Assembly: GCA_003228095.2 (NCBI GenBank)
Contig: QGNM01000003.1
Span: forward strand, 1 to 64,000
Length of the DNA: 64,000 bases
Direction: 5' to 3'
Origin: Chloroflexota bacterium
GTDB taxonomy: Bacteria > Chloroflexota > Dehalococcoidia > Lucifugimonadales > UBA2962
Part shown: piece after piece, positions 18,258 through 27,644 of the stretch
Layout of the letters: the number at the start of each line of letters is the position of its first letter
Position numbering within the stretch: position 1 is the stretch's first letter
Notes under the pieces: model-generated
Told to the model about the DNA's origin: nothing
Databases searched by the model: none
The model's input: only the letters and a program-made list of their open reading frames with translations
Made by a program: the position numbers and the translations under genes

Positions 18258-19070
18258 TTAAGCTGACAGACCACCATCAATATATATTGTCTGTCCTGTT
18301 ATATAGTCTGATTCTGGACTCGCTAAAAATATTGCTAGGGCTACTAATCCGTCCATGTCACCAGGTTGGGACAATGGGATACTTTTAAGATTGAGCTGTT
18401 TGCGCTCTGGATCGTCCCAAGCTCTAGAAGTCATAGATGTGTCGTACATTCCCGGAGCGATCGAGTTAACTCTTATTCCATACCCAGCCCACTCTAAAGC
18501 CAAGGAACTTGTTAGCATATTAACAGCTGTCTTACTCGAAGCATACACTGCTTGTAACGTGGACGTTTTTGTTGCAGCAATTGAGCTTAGGTTAATTATT
18601 TTCCCGTATCTTTGGTCCATCATGATTGGAGCTACTGCTCTACACCCATAAAAAACGCCGCCAATATTAGTATCTATAATTTGCCTAAATTCATCGTCGG
18701 TCATTCGTTTGTTAGACGAACGTGTTACTGATGGAGGAGTAAGAGTTTGATCAGGAAATGGTACTAAAGCCAGCTCTTTATAAACTCCTGCATTATTAAC
18801 CATAATGTCAATCGACCCAAAAGATTTCAAAGTGTTGTTGACCAGAGCATCAACATCTTCAGACTGGGATACGTCTGTTTGAAACGCGATGACATTTGGG
18901 TTAAATTTTTTTAAGTGAGTTTCTGCGAAAGAGAGATCCTCTTTATTTCTCGCGGCTATGGAAACACTAGCTCCAGCTTTTGCAAATCCTTCAGCGATTG
19001 CCATTCCTATGCCACGGCTAGCTCCAGTAACAATTGCTATTTTATCTTTTAAAGGTTTAGGATCGGTCAT
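18258..19070 (-). CDS. Short-chain dehydrogenase/reductase
   Basis: A complete 270-residue SDR. TGASRGIG (residues 15-22) binds NAD(P), NNAG is at 92-95, and Tyr176 and Lys180 (YASSK) are catalytic. Residues about 104-121 form an insertion (VPFPDQTL onward) that is also present in the truncated SDR at 1-573, so the two are probably paralogues. It is FabG-like overall, but the insertion argues against the fatty-acid housekeeping enzyme. It is the upstream gene of a two-gene unit with bcp. It is divergent from the sulfurtransferase with only 57 bases between the starts. Confidence 0.92.
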   Translation of the reverse strand: MTDPKPLKDKIAIVTGASRGIGMAIAEGFAKAGASVSIAARNKEDLSFAETHLKKFNPNVIAFQTDVSQSEDVDALVNNTLKSFGSIDIMVNNAGVYKELALVPFPDQTLTPPSVTRSSNKRMTDDEFRQIIDTNIGGVFYGCRAVAPIMMDQRYGKIINLSSIAATKTSTLQAVYASSKTAVNMLTSSLALEWAGYGIRVNSIAPGMYDTSMTSRAWDDPERKQLNLKSIPLSQPGDMDGLVALAIFLASPESDYITGQTIYIDGGLSA

Positions 19071-19127
19071 TACTTGTTAAATTATACAAGTGTTACCATT
19101 AAAAGAGTTCCTTAGGAGGATATTGGA

Positions 19128-19961
19128 ATGTCCAAAGACCAAGATTACGCACTTACAGAGCTTTTAATCAATACTGAATGGCTTCAAAACAATTTATCGA
19201 ATGAAGACATAAGAATCGTTGATTGTGGGTACTGGGAGGCTTATAAGAGAGCTCATATACCCGGAGCAGTTGGGATACGAGGAGATCATTATTTTAAAGA
19301 TCCGGATACCAATCGCACATTTATAAGTAATCCGGAACAATTTTCTAGAGAAATATCTGAACTAGGTATTAGCAACAACACGTTGGTCGTTGCGTATGAT
19401 GATTTTGGTAGTTTATGGGCGACACGGCTATGGTGGGCTCTGAAATATTATGGCCATCATTCAGTTAAAATTTTAAATGGAGGGTGGCAAAAATGGCTGA
19501 GGGAGGGAAGGCAGATCACTGACGTAAAACCTCAGATACAGAAAACTAAATTCGACAGGACAATTGATCAGTCTATTTTAGCTACTGCAGAACAGGTCAT
19601 GGACACCGATCGAAATAATCCTGAAAAAATTGTGTTTGATGTTAGATCCACCGCAGAATACAAAGGGGAAAATGATAGGGGTAATAAAAGATCTGGTCAT
19701 ATTCCAGGAGCAAAACACCTCGAGTGGTTAAATTTTGTAGATAAAGAAAAAAGTATGACCTTTAAATCCGCCTCCGAGATAGAGGCATTGTTGGCTCCAT
19801 TAGATATTACAAAAGACAAGGAGATAACAACTTATTGCCAAGGCGGCATACGTGCTGCCCACGTCTTTTTTGTACTTGAACTGTTGGGATATAAAAATTT
19901 ACGTGTGTATGATGGTTCTTTCCGTGAATGGGGGAATCGCCAGGATACGGCAATCGAATAA
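19128..19961 (+). CDS. Two-domain sulfurtransferase (thiosulfate / 3-mercaptopyruvate)
   Basis: A 277-residue tandem rhodanese. The N-terminal domain (about 8-125) is catalytically inactive and has IVDCGYWEAYKRAHIPGA. The C-terminal domain (about 150-275) carries the active Cys237 in YCQGGIRAAH. The loop CQGGIR is intermediate between the rhodanese CRKGVT and the mercaptopyruvate CGSGVT types, so the donor is uncertain. It transfers sulfane sulfur to cyanide or thiols. AGGAGG lies six bases before the ATG. The thioredoxin-fold lipoprotein genes follow on the same strand. Confidence 0.92.
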   Translation: MSKDQDYALTELLINTEWLQNNLSNEDIRIVDCGYWEAYKRAHIPGAVGIRGDHYFKDPDTNRTFISNPEQFSREISELGISNNTLVVAYDDFGSLWATRLWWALKYYGHHSVKILNGGWQKWLREGRQITDVKPQIQKTKFDRTIDQSILATAEQVMDTDRNNPEKIVFDVRSTAEYKGENDRGNKRSGHIPGAKHLEWLNFVDKEKSMTFKSASEIEALLAPLDITKDKEITTYCQGGIRAAHVFFVLELLGYKNLRVYDGSFREWGNRQDTAIE

Positions 19962-19994
19962 TTTAAAACTGGAACTGCTTTTATTTCTAAAATT

Positions 19995-21272
19995 TTGAAC
20001 AAACTATTAACTTATAATCTAATGTTTTTGATCTCACTTTCTGCGATTTGCTTTGCTTGCTCAAGCCAAGATTTAATTGTAAATGAAAATATGCCCAAAG
20101 GTGTGAACGAGAAAATTACTGACCTTGCCGAGGAAGTAAAAGAGGAAAAAGGGACTCCAGATTCTAGCGAAACAGAACGGCGAGTTGATGAATCAGTTGA
20201 AACGCCTGCTGCCGAAAATAAACGTCCCGCCTCAGCTATATATAGACCTGAACTCACCGGTATTTCAGGGTATATCAACGTGGAAAATTTCCTTTTAGAT
20301 GATCTGAAAGGAAAGGTTATTTTAATAGATTTTTGGACTTATACTTGTATAAATTGCATTAGAACTTTTCCTTACTTGAAGGATTGGCATGCAAAATATG
20401 CTGACGATGGCTTGGTCATAGTTGGAGTGCATACCCCTGAGTTTGAATTCGAAAAGATATTAAGTAACGTAGCGATAGCTACCCGTGAATTCGGCTTAGA
20501 ATACCCGATAGTTTTAGATAACGAGCGAGCTACTTGGGGAGCTTATCAAAATCAATATTGGCCAGCTAAATATCTGATTGATAGAGACGGATACGTAAGG
20601 TATACACATTTTGGTGAGGGCGGGTATGAAGAAACAGAATCAGTTATTAGAGACCTACTGCAGGAAAATGATAATGTGATTAGTGAATCTGGTAATACAT
20701 TTATGGAACCACGTCCTTATGCTGAAATTCCACAAGACCAGACTGAGGTAGAGTCTCAAACGCGCGAATTATATTCCGGCACAATCAGAAATTACAATGC
20801 AATATATATTGGTCGTGTGTCGCCGTATGTAGCTCATGAACAATTTTACACACAACGAGATGTGGATGTGGTATATACGGATCCATCTGTTCACCGCAAT
20901 CACTTCATCTACCTTAATGGGGTATGGTTAAACAAACCAGAAAGCCTTAAACACTCCCGTAAAACTGAAGAATATCAAGATTATGTGGCAATACTGTTTT
21001 ATGGCACTAGTGCTAATGTCGTTTTAAAAGGCTTTGGTGAGTCTGATTCTTATACAGTGATGGTGTATTTAGATGATATGCCTTTGAAACGTGAATTTGC
21101 TGGAGAAGACATAAAGTGGGCCCCTACTGGTAATAGTTACATTGAAGTTGTTGATAGTAGATTATATCGATTGGTAAAATCACCCAGTTATGGAGGATTT
21201 GAACTTAAAATAAGTTCAAATTCAGAGCAATTTGAACTCTTTGCTTTCACCTTTGGAAGTTTTCAAAATTAG
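19995..21272 (+). CDS. TlpA/DipZ-like thioredoxin-domain lipoprotein
   Basis: A 425-residue exported protein. The N-terminal hydrophobic segment ends at a lipobox-like ICFAC (Cys22), followed by a charged linker. A thioredoxin-like domain (about 85-225) has Cys118-x-x-Cys121 in WTYTCINCIRT, the motif of the periplasmic C-terminal part of DipZ. A C-terminal beta-rich domain (about 250-420) resembles the end of DipZ proteins. It probably performs thiol redox or oxidase-maturation work outside the membrane. The start is TTG 19995 with a weak ribosome site. The ATG at 20022 would remove the basic part of the signal. The transmembrane DipZ/CcdA half is absent here. Confidence 0.8.
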   Translation: MNKLLTYNLMFLISLSAICFACSSQDLIVNENMPKGVNEKITDLAEEVKEEKGTPDSSETERRVDESVETPAAENKRPASAIYRPELTGISGYINVENFLLDDLKGKVILIDFWTYTCINCIRTFPYLKDWHAKYADDGLVIVGVHTPEFEFEKILSNVAIATREFGLEYPIVLDNERATWGAYQNQYWPAKYLIDRDGYVRYTHFGEGGYEETESVIRDLLQENDNVISESGNTFMEPRPYAEIPQDQTEVESQTRELYSGTIRNYNAIYIGRVSPYVAHEQFYTQRDVDVVYTDPSVHRNHFIYLNGVWLNKPESLKHSRKTEEYQDYVAILFYGTSANVVLKGFGESDSYTVMVYLDDMPLKREFAGEDIKWAPTGNSYIEVVDSRLYRLVKSPSYGGFELKISSNSEQFELFAFTFGSFQN

Positions 21273-21306
21273 TTCCACTATAAATTTAGATAGGTGTCAA
21301 TTAAGG

Positions 21307-22230
21307 ATGATAGAAAAAAAAATTAGTGTATTACTAGTAATTATTTTAACTTTGGCTGTATATTCATGTTCTACTGGGAATGAACTTAAATACACTGATG
21401 AGCTAAAGCCTAGCCTTTATCAACCCATAAAAGGCTCGGTAAATGAGAATGGGTATAGTCTTATTTTAGCTACAGACGATTTGTCTGTTGGGAATCATAG
21501 AATAGGTTTGTTGGCTTTAAGTCAAATTGGTGTTGTTAGTGTTCCGTCAATAGAAGTTAGTCTTTATTATTTCAATCCTGAATTAGGATTTGTAGAATTA
21601 GAATCGCGACTAAAAGCATCATATAGAAAATGGCCTTACGGATCTCGTGGTTTATATACAATGCAATTTAATTTTATAAACCAAGGAAAACATCTGTTGG
21701 TAGCTAAGATTCTTACAGAAAAAGGCTTTATTGAAAATGTTGACATTAGCTTTGATGTAGGCGCTGAGACTATCGCTCCTGCAGTAGGACAACTTGCCAT
21801 AAAAAGTAATACTAAAACTTATAATTCAGTAGACAATCCATCTCAACTCACCACTGGGTCTAACTACAACCAAGATTTATATAAATATACACTCGCTGAG
21901 GCTATTAAAATGAATAGACCAGTAGTTGTAGTCTTTGCTAGCCCGGCATTTTGTATCAATGCTGTTTGTGGCCCTCAAGTTGAAACCTTAAGTTTATTAG
22001 CAGATAAATTCTCCACCAAAGCTGAGTTTGTCCATGTGGATTTATACGAACACCCTGAAAAAGTACAAGGTGATTTATCTACAGCAATTATTTCCCAGGC
22101 TGTAAGAGAATGGCGTTTACCAAGTAATGAGTGGACGTTTATAATTGATGAACAGGGAGTTATAACAGCACGTTTTCAAGGCTTTGTCACATTTGATGAG
22201 TTGGAAACAGAACTAATTAAATTGTTCTGA
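21307..22230 (+). CDS. Thioredoxin-fold lipoprotein with CX4C motif
   Basis: A 307-residue protein from ATG 21307, with a lipoprotein signal ending at Cys21 (VYSC). The middle is a beta-rich region of unknown type. The C-terminal half (about 195-305) has a thioredoxin-like fold: VVVVFASPAFC, then Cys216-INAV-Cys221, a later EWTFIIDEQG strand and a GFV end. The CX4C spacing differs from the usual CxxC. Upstream in-frame codons extend into the previous gene, but only ATG 21307 yields a signal peptide. The lipoprotein gene before it ends 34 bases upstream, so they form a pair. Role unknown, probably extracytoplasmic redox. Confidence 0.75.
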   Translation: MIEKKISVLLVIILTLAVYSCSTGNELKYTDELKPSLYQPIKGSVNENGYSLILATDDLSVGNHRIGLLALSQIGVVSVPSIEVSLYYFNPELGFVELESRLKASYRKWPYGSRGLYTMQFNFINQGKHLLVAKILTEKGFIENVDISFDVGAETIAPAVGQLAIKSNTKTYNSVDNPSQLTTGSNYNQDLYKYTLAEAIKMNRPVVVVFASPAFCINAVCGPQVETLSLLADKFSTKAEFVHVDLYEHPEKVQGDLSTAIISQAVREWRLPSNEWTFIIDEQGVITARFQGFVTFDELETELIKLF

Positions 22231-22315
22231 ACAACGCAAAAACAATAAATGTCTTTATCTTTGAAATCTCTGTTGTAAAAGCCAATTTAGTTGGAATATA
22301 AATCAGGGACTTTTT

Positions 22316-22633
22316 ATGATGCCAAAATTAAATATGAGTATGTTTAACCTTGAACTTGCATTGGGCTGGTATCAAAGATTTGTTACTTGGTGCAGGGACC
22401 AAGTAGACTTGTTGCCCCCTTATGGAAATTACCATGGAGCTTTGTTACGAAAGTTCGTCGAAAATGAAAAATATTATATCGATTTGGGTGTTGATAGAGT
22501 AGAGATTGATATGGTTACATTCTCAATTCTTGAAGATGGAGAATGTATTAAAGTGAGATATACACGTTCATGGAAGCGTGCGATCAACATTGATCGCTAT
22601 ACAGATGAATTATCATTTCAAGGCAATGAGTAA
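22316..22633 (+). CDS. Hypothetical protein, 105 residues
   Basis: No family is recognised. The protein is mixed alpha/beta and soluble, with an aromatic N-terminal helix region (LGWYQRFVTWCRDQV) and a basic/acidic C-terminal half. Two adjacent ATG codons (22316 and 22319) are possible starts and the ribosome site is weak. It follows the lipoprotein by 85 bases and ends 12 bases before the convergent alanine dehydrogenase stop. Reading-frame composition resembles its neighbours, so it is likely real. Confidence 0.5.
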   Translation: MMPKLNMSMFNLELALGWYQRFVTWCRDQVDLLPPYGNYHGALLRKFVENEKYYIDLGVDRVEIDMVTFSILEDGECIKVRYTRSWKRAINIDRYTDELSFQGNE

Positions 22634-22645
22634 GCTCTGATTGAG

Positions 22646-23752
22646 TTAAAGCGCCTCTATTACGTCCACGTGTTGTAAATCAAGAGACTCGGCCAATGCT
22701 TTATGAGTGACATGGCCATTCAGCGTGTTTATTCCCATAGCAAAGGTTTCATTCCGGGTAATTAGATTTTCTATACCATTATTAGCTAGATACAAAATAT
22801 ATTTATAAGTTGCGTTTGATAGCGCTGTGCTGGCAGTATTTGCGACAGAACCTGGGATGTTTGGAATTGCACAATGGATAACATTGTTTTTAATGTAAGT
22901 AGGATTTGACTGGGTTGTTGGCTTTATATTTTCCACGGATCCTCCCTGATCAATAGCCACGTCCAAAATTAATGAAGATGGGTTCATAATATTGACCATG
23001 TTTTCTGATATAACCTTTGGGGCTGAAGCACCTGGAATTAACACTGCTCCAACTACCACATCAGTTCTTTTGAGGAATTCCATTAATTTTGTTTCAGTAG
23101 ACAACATGGTTTTTATGGAGCCCCTATATCTATATTCAATGGCACGTAGCCGCTCTAAATTTATATCAAAAATTGTGACACGAGAGCCTAGAGAGGTAGC
23201 GATAATAGCTGCGTTAAGCCCGACTGTGCCTCCACCAATAATCATGAATCTACATGGTTCAACACCAGGAACTCCGCCCAGCAACTTGCCTGGTCCATCA
23301 AAGTCAGATTGTAATAGTCTGGCAGCTATCTGGGGTGCCAATCTGCCAGCTATTTCGCTCATAGGCTCTAAAAGGGGTAAAGATCCATTCTTAGTTTGTA
23401 TTGTCTCGTATGCAATTCCAATAACTTTTGTTTTTACAAGCTCTAAAGTGAGTTCAGGCGCGGCAGCAAGGTGAAGATAAGTAAAGATGATTTGATTTTG
23501 TCTGAAATGTTTAAATTCTTCTTGCTGTGGTTCTTTAACTTTTACTACTAAATCCGCAGATTCCCAGACTTTTTGTGCATTACTTACAATTTCTGCGCAT
23601 GGATAATCAGAGTCAGGGAAGCCAGCTTTTTCTCCTGCTCCGCGCTCGAATACAATTTTATGGCCTGATTCAATTAAACCTTTGATTTTATCTGGAGTGA
23701 TCGAGACCCTTCTTTCATCTGCTTTTACTTCTTTTGGTACGCCAATAATCAT
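22646..23752 (-). CDS. ald: Alanine dehydrogenase
   Basis: A 368-residue enzyme that interconverts L-alanine and pyruvate plus ammonia with NAD. The N-terminus MIIGVPKEVKADERRVSITP is the family signature with the pyruvate-binding Arg. LHLAAAPELT carries the catalytic His, and GGGTVGLNAA binds NAD. Length matches bacterial Ald (about 370). The gene is 16 bases downstream of the FAD/Fe-S dehydrogenase, so probably in one operon. It may supply pyruvate or nitrogen; nothing shows specific regulation. Confidence 0.95.
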   Translation of the reverse strand: MIIGVPKEVKADERRVSITPDKIKGLIESGHKIVFERGAGEKAGFPDSDYPCAEIVSNAQKVWESADLVVKVKEPQQEEFKHFRQNQIIFTYLHLAAAPELTLELVKTKVIGIAYETIQTKNGSLPLLEPMSEIAGRLAPQIAARLLQSDFDGPGKLLGGVPGVEPCRFMIIGGGTVGLNAAIIATSLGSRVTIFDINLERLRAIEYRYRGSIKTMLSTETKLMEFLKRTDVVVGAVLIPGASAPKVISENMVNIMNPSSLILDVAIDQGGSVENIKPTTQSNPTYIKNNVIHCAIPNIPGSVANTASTALSNATYKYILYLANNGIENLITRNETFAMGINTLNGHVTHKALAESLDLQHVDVIEAL

Positions 23753-23768
23753 TTTGTATTATTCCTAG

Positions 23769-26666
23769 TTAAATAGTTTTTAAAATTAATTCGGTTATAT
23801 GTAACGGTACTCTGCCAGTTCCATCAATAATTTGTTGTCTACAAGAAGATCCCATGCTAACGATTTCTACATCTTTAGTATGTTTATTTATTTCATCGAA
23901 TAAATTCATTTTTCCTAGACTCATTGATAATTCATAATGTTCTTTTTCAAACCCAAAAGAACCTGCCATGCCGCAACAGCCAGAGTTTAGTTCGATAACA
24001 TTACAAGAGTCGATACTTTTTAAGAGCAATAATGACGCATTATGTTCTGCCAAGGCCCTTTGATGGCAATGTGTTTGAAGTAATATATTTTTGGGCATTT
24101 TATTTATGTTAAACGTTTTTATCTCTGATATGTTTTTCATTAATAATGCATCGATTAGAATAGTTTTTTCTGCAACTAAGATTGCATCTTTATTTCCGGG
24201 TAATAAGTCTAAGTATTCATCTTTGAATGAGAGAATACAAGATGGCTCTAGCCCTACTATATAGTCCGCGGTTTTTAGCGCATCAACGGCTACTTCAACA
24301 TTGCGTCTAGCTTTAACCTTAGCGCTTTTGTCGTCTCCTACAGATAAATTAATCCGTCCGCAACAGGACCAGTTCGGCAGTAGCACTTCATATCCGAGAT
24401 GTTCCAATAATTTGATGGCTGCATGGCCAATTTCAGGATTATGGTAATTAGTGAAAGTGTCGTTAAATATGGCGATAATGCCTTTGTTAGAAATGGTTTT
24501 TTGTGACCGTTTATCCGTTTTTGACTCCACCGACGATTTAAAAGTTTGAGGCGCGTATTTTGGTAGCGACCGTCTACTATCTAGACCGATATTGTCTAAT
24601 AACATCTTGATAGGGAATGAAGCCATCATCCAGTTAGAAATCGGGTATGTGGCAGAGCCAATAATGCCTAATTTATCTAAATTCCCAAGTATGATATCTC
24701 TGAAACTAGCACCATTTGCTTTACGATAACGTGATAGAAAATCATACTTTAGTTTAGCCATGTCAACATTTGAGGGGCATTCTGTCTTACAAGCCTTACA
24801 GCTTAAGCAGAGATCCATAATTTCCTTCATGCGGTCACTTGTCATAGCATCTGCTGGTAAATTGCCTGTGATGATTGTTCTTAAAGCATTAGCTCTTCCG
24901 CGAGTGGAATGTTCTTCATCTCTTGTGGCCATGAAAGAAGGACACATTGTTCCTGAAGTCACTTTCCTGCAGGCTCCTTGTCCATTACATTTTTCAATTG
25001 CTGAAGTTATGTTGCCTTCTCTTTGAAACGAAATTTCTGTTTCCGAAATTTGGGGCAATTCTAACGGAATTGTTCTGAGGTTATTGGTGATTGGTTGCGA
25101 GTTAGTTATTTTGCCGGGATTCATAATCCCTTTGGGGTCGAATATATTTTTAACTTGTTCAAATGCGTTTATTATTGTTGTTCCAAACATTTTCTCAAGG
25201 AATGGACTACGTACCAATCCATCGCCATGTTCTCCACTAATAGATCCTCCATATTCCAAAACAAGGGAACTAATTTCATCAGCTATATCTTTTAATTGTT
25301 GAATCCCCACTGAATCTTTTAAATTAATTAGAGGTCTTATATGAAGGCAACCCACACTTGCATGTCCATAATAACCTGCTTTAGTACCGGAGTTTTTTAA
25401 GATTTCATCGAACCTTTTTACGAATTGAGGTAATAAATTAGGCTCTACCGCAGTATCCTCTACGAATGGAATCGGCTTGGCATCGCCAATCACATTCATC
25501 ATGAGCCCAAGTCCAGCCCTTCTCACTGCCCACACATTAGCCTGTTCAGCTTCATCTAAAATAATTGTAGTGTGATAACTTAGTTTAGATTTAGACATTT
25601 TAATTTTGATAGTGTCTAAATGTGATATGACTTCCTGTTCAGAGTTACCAGTAAATTCAACAATTAACAATGAATTTGGATCACCATTGACAAAGCCCAT
25701 CAGCTTTCTGTATTCGTTATGTTTTCTCGCTTCTTGGAGAATGATCTCACCTACATGTTCGACCGCAGCGGGATCCATTTCTAATATTTCTACGGTTGCT
25801 TCCATGGATTCGATCAAATCTTTAAAGTGAATGACTGCTAGCCCTTTGTGTTTAGGCTTATCGACCAATTTCAACTCGACCTCAGTTATTGTTAACAATG
25901 TCCCTTCAGAACCAACCACGAATTTAGCTAGATCGATCTGATTTGAATCTATAAGTTGATCTAAGTTATATCCTGATACACGCCTCATTATTTTCGGATA
26001 TCTATTTATGATTTCTTTTCGGTATTCGAGTCCAATTTGCTTTAATTGCGTTGCTATTGAATTAACTCGATTGGAATGTCCGTTATCCCTAGCAAAATTG
26101 TCTAAGTTAATGTTATTGAGTTGTGCTATTGAGCCGTCTGAAAAAATTCCTTCTATTTGCTCAACATTATCTGAAGTTTTGCCCCATCTTATTGAATGTG
26201 CACCGCATGAATTGTTGCCAAGGGCTCCGCCTACATTGCCTCTGTTAGAACTACTAGGATCTGGCGCAAAAAGTAAATTATGAGGGGATAATATTTGATT
26301 CAACTCGTCGAGGATAATTCCTGGTTGAACTATCACTGTTTTTTCCTCTGGATTGAAATCTATGATGTTTCGCATATACTTCGAAAAATCTATAATTATA
26401 GAGTTTCCGACTGTGGACCCAGCTAAACTTGTGCCTCCGCCTCTTGGCAGAATGGAAACATTGTGTTTATTTGCCAATTCAACCGTAGCAATTACGTCAT
26501 CTCTTGACTTAGGTAGCACAACACCTACTGGTAATATTTGATATAAAGATGCGTCTGTACTGTATAGATGTCGAGAAAATGAATCGAACTTCACATCCCC
26601 ATCCACAACCTTTTTAAGGTCATTTGATATTTCGTGGGAATCAGAAGTAGTAGATTTATTTTTCAA
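23769..26666 (-). CDS. FAD-linked oxidase / Fe-S dehydrogenase fusion, YdiJ-like
   Basis: A 965-residue fusion. Residues about 40-480 are a GlcD-type FAD-binding oxidase (PRGGGTSLAGSTVGN, and SGEHGDGLVR near its end). Residues about 550-660 hold ferredoxin-like clusters (CNGQGAC...CP and CLSCKACKTECP). The C-terminal 250 residues are a GlpC/HdrD-like CCG domain pair with NWSCCGR and NSGCCGMAGSFG. E. coli YdiJ (1018 residues), a D-2-hydroxyglutarate dehydrogenase, has this same order. It oxidises a D-2-hydroxy acid (lactate, hydroxyglutarate or similar) and passes electrons to the respiratory chain at the membrane. It heads a unit with ald. Confidence 0.92.
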   Translation of the reverse strand: MKNKSTTSDSHEISNDLKKVVDGDVKFDSFSRHLYSTDASLYQILPVGVVLPKSRDDVIATVELANKHNVSILPRGGGTSLAGSTVGNSIIIDFSKYMRNIIDFNPEEKTVIVQPGIILDELNQILSPHNLLFAPDPSSSNRGNVGGALGNNSCGAHSIRWGKTSDNVEQIEGIFSDGSIAQLNNINLDNFARDNGHSNRVNSIATQLKQIGLEYRKEIINRYPKIMRRVSGYNLDQLIDSNQIDLAKFVVGSEGTLLTITEVELKLVDKPKHKGLAVIHFKDLIESMEATVEILEMDPAAVEHVGEIILQEARKHNEYRKLMGFVNGDPNSLLIVEFTGNSEQEVISHLDTIKIKMSKSKLSYHTTIILDEAEQANVWAVRRAGLGLMMNVIGDAKPIPFVEDTAVEPNLLPQFVKRFDEILKNSGTKAGYYGHASVGCLHIRPLINLKDSVGIQQLKDIADEISSLVLEYGGSISGEHGDGLVRSPFLEKMFGTTIINAFEQVKNIFDPKGIMNPGKITNSQPITNNLRTIPLELPQISETEISFQREGNITSAIEKCNGQGACRKVTSGTMCPSFMATRDEEHSTRGRANALRTIITGNLPADAMTSDRMKEIMDLCLSCKACKTECPSNVDMAKLKYDFLSRYRKANGASFRDIILGNLDKLGIIGSATYPISNWMMASFPIKMLLDNIGLDSRRSLPKYAPQTFKSSVESKTDKRSQKTISNKGIIAIFNDTFTNYHNPEIGHAAIKLLEHLGYEVLLPNWSCCGRINLSVGDDKSAKVKARRNVEVAVDALKTADYIVGLEPSCILSFKDEYLDLLPGNKDAILVAEKTILIDALLMKNISEIKTFNINKMPKNILLQTHCHQRALAEHNASLLLLKSIDSCNVIELNSGCCGMAGSFGFEKEHYELSMSLGKMNLFDEINKHTKDVEIVSMGSSCRQQIIDGTGRVPLHITELILKTI

Positions 26667-26740
26667 TTACTGATCAAGGAATTCCTTGTGTTTTGTTAAT
26701 AAAAAGTTTGAATACTTAATATGCAACATATTGGTAACGA

Positions 26741-27556
26741 TTAAGCAGAAACCTTCACGATTAAAAATGATTGCTTGCCTAGTGGAGTGTTAACTTCTAT
26801 TTGCTGCCCAGCCACTCTCTTCATTACTGCTTTACCTACCGGAGACACATTTGAAATTTTATTTTGTAGAGGGTTTGATTCAGAAACACTCACTACTGTG
26901 TAACCTTGTTCTTTACCTGACACAAGATCTTTCAGAGTCACTTTAGCACCGATACCAACTCTAGCGTCTTTTTTGCGTTTCTTAGGGTCAATAACTACAG
27001 CATTTCGTAATTGTAATTCTATGTTAGTAATCCTTGACTCAATATGGGCTTGTTGTTCCCTAGCTGCTTCTAATGGAGCATTTTCTTTAACGTCTTTATC
27101 CTGTGCTGCTTTATGTATGTCTTCGGATATTCGAGGCCGTTCGAGTTTTAGGGTTTCAAGTTCAGAGTTAAGTTGTTTGTGGCCATCAGGAGTTAATTCA
27201 ATAATTTCTTGAGACCCGTCTGAAGGTTTGTTGTTTCTAACTCGATTTTTTTTAATGCGTACATGCTGGGCCAAATTCACCTGAAGATGTCCGCTTTTTC
27301 TCATGTAAGAAAGAAATCCTCTAATAACTTGAAGTTTTTCGGCTGCTTGTGGCACAGCTCCGCCATCAGTGATTCTTTCAGAATAACTACCAACTTCAGC
27401 TGGATCAATTTCTTTTAAAACTCTATCTGACCCATAGTATTGAACAAACCTACCGAGTTCTGTCTCGGTATGAGGTCCGTCTGTCTTAGTTCTGGGGTTA
27501 TTAAGATACTTACTTATAGCTTCAATTACGGTTAAGGTCTCAAGTTGCTCTAACAT
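26741..27556 (-). CDS. greA: GreA/GreB-type transcript cleavage factor with recombinase-like N-terminal domain
   Basis: A 271-residue protein against about 158 for GreA. Residues 117-187 are the Gre coiled coil, with the acidic tip conserved as D155-V-K-E158-N-A. Residues 197-271 are the FKBP-like C-terminal domain. These bind the RNA polymerase secondary channel and stimulate cleavage of backtracked RNA. Residues about 8-103 look like the SAM-like core-binding domain of tyrosine recombinases (ELGRFVQYYG, then IRGFLSYMRKSGHL and NLAQHVRIKK). No recombinase catalytic domain follows. The fusion frame is continuous with no sign of error. Gre function is confident; the N-terminal homology is by eye. 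Confidence 0.85.
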   Translation of the reverse strand: MLEQLETLTVIEAISKYLNNPRTKTDGPHTETELGRFVQYYGSDRVLKEIDPAEVGSYSERITDGGAVPQAAEKLQVIRGFLSYMRKSGHLQVNLAQHVRIKKNRVRNNKPSDGSQEIIELTPDGHKQLNSELETLKLERPRISEDIHKAAQDKDVKENAPLEAAREQQAHIESRITNIELQLRNAVVIDPKKRKKDARVGIGAKVTLKDLVSGKEQGYTVVSVSESNPLQNKISNVSPVGKAVMKRVAGQQIEVNTPLGKQSFLIVKVSA

Positions 27557-27644
27557 AATGTTTCTCCCTAAGAATGCTTCTCCCTAAGAGTGAATTGGGA
27601 ACTATTAAATCTTATTGGTGCATTGAATCGGTGTCAATGCGTGT

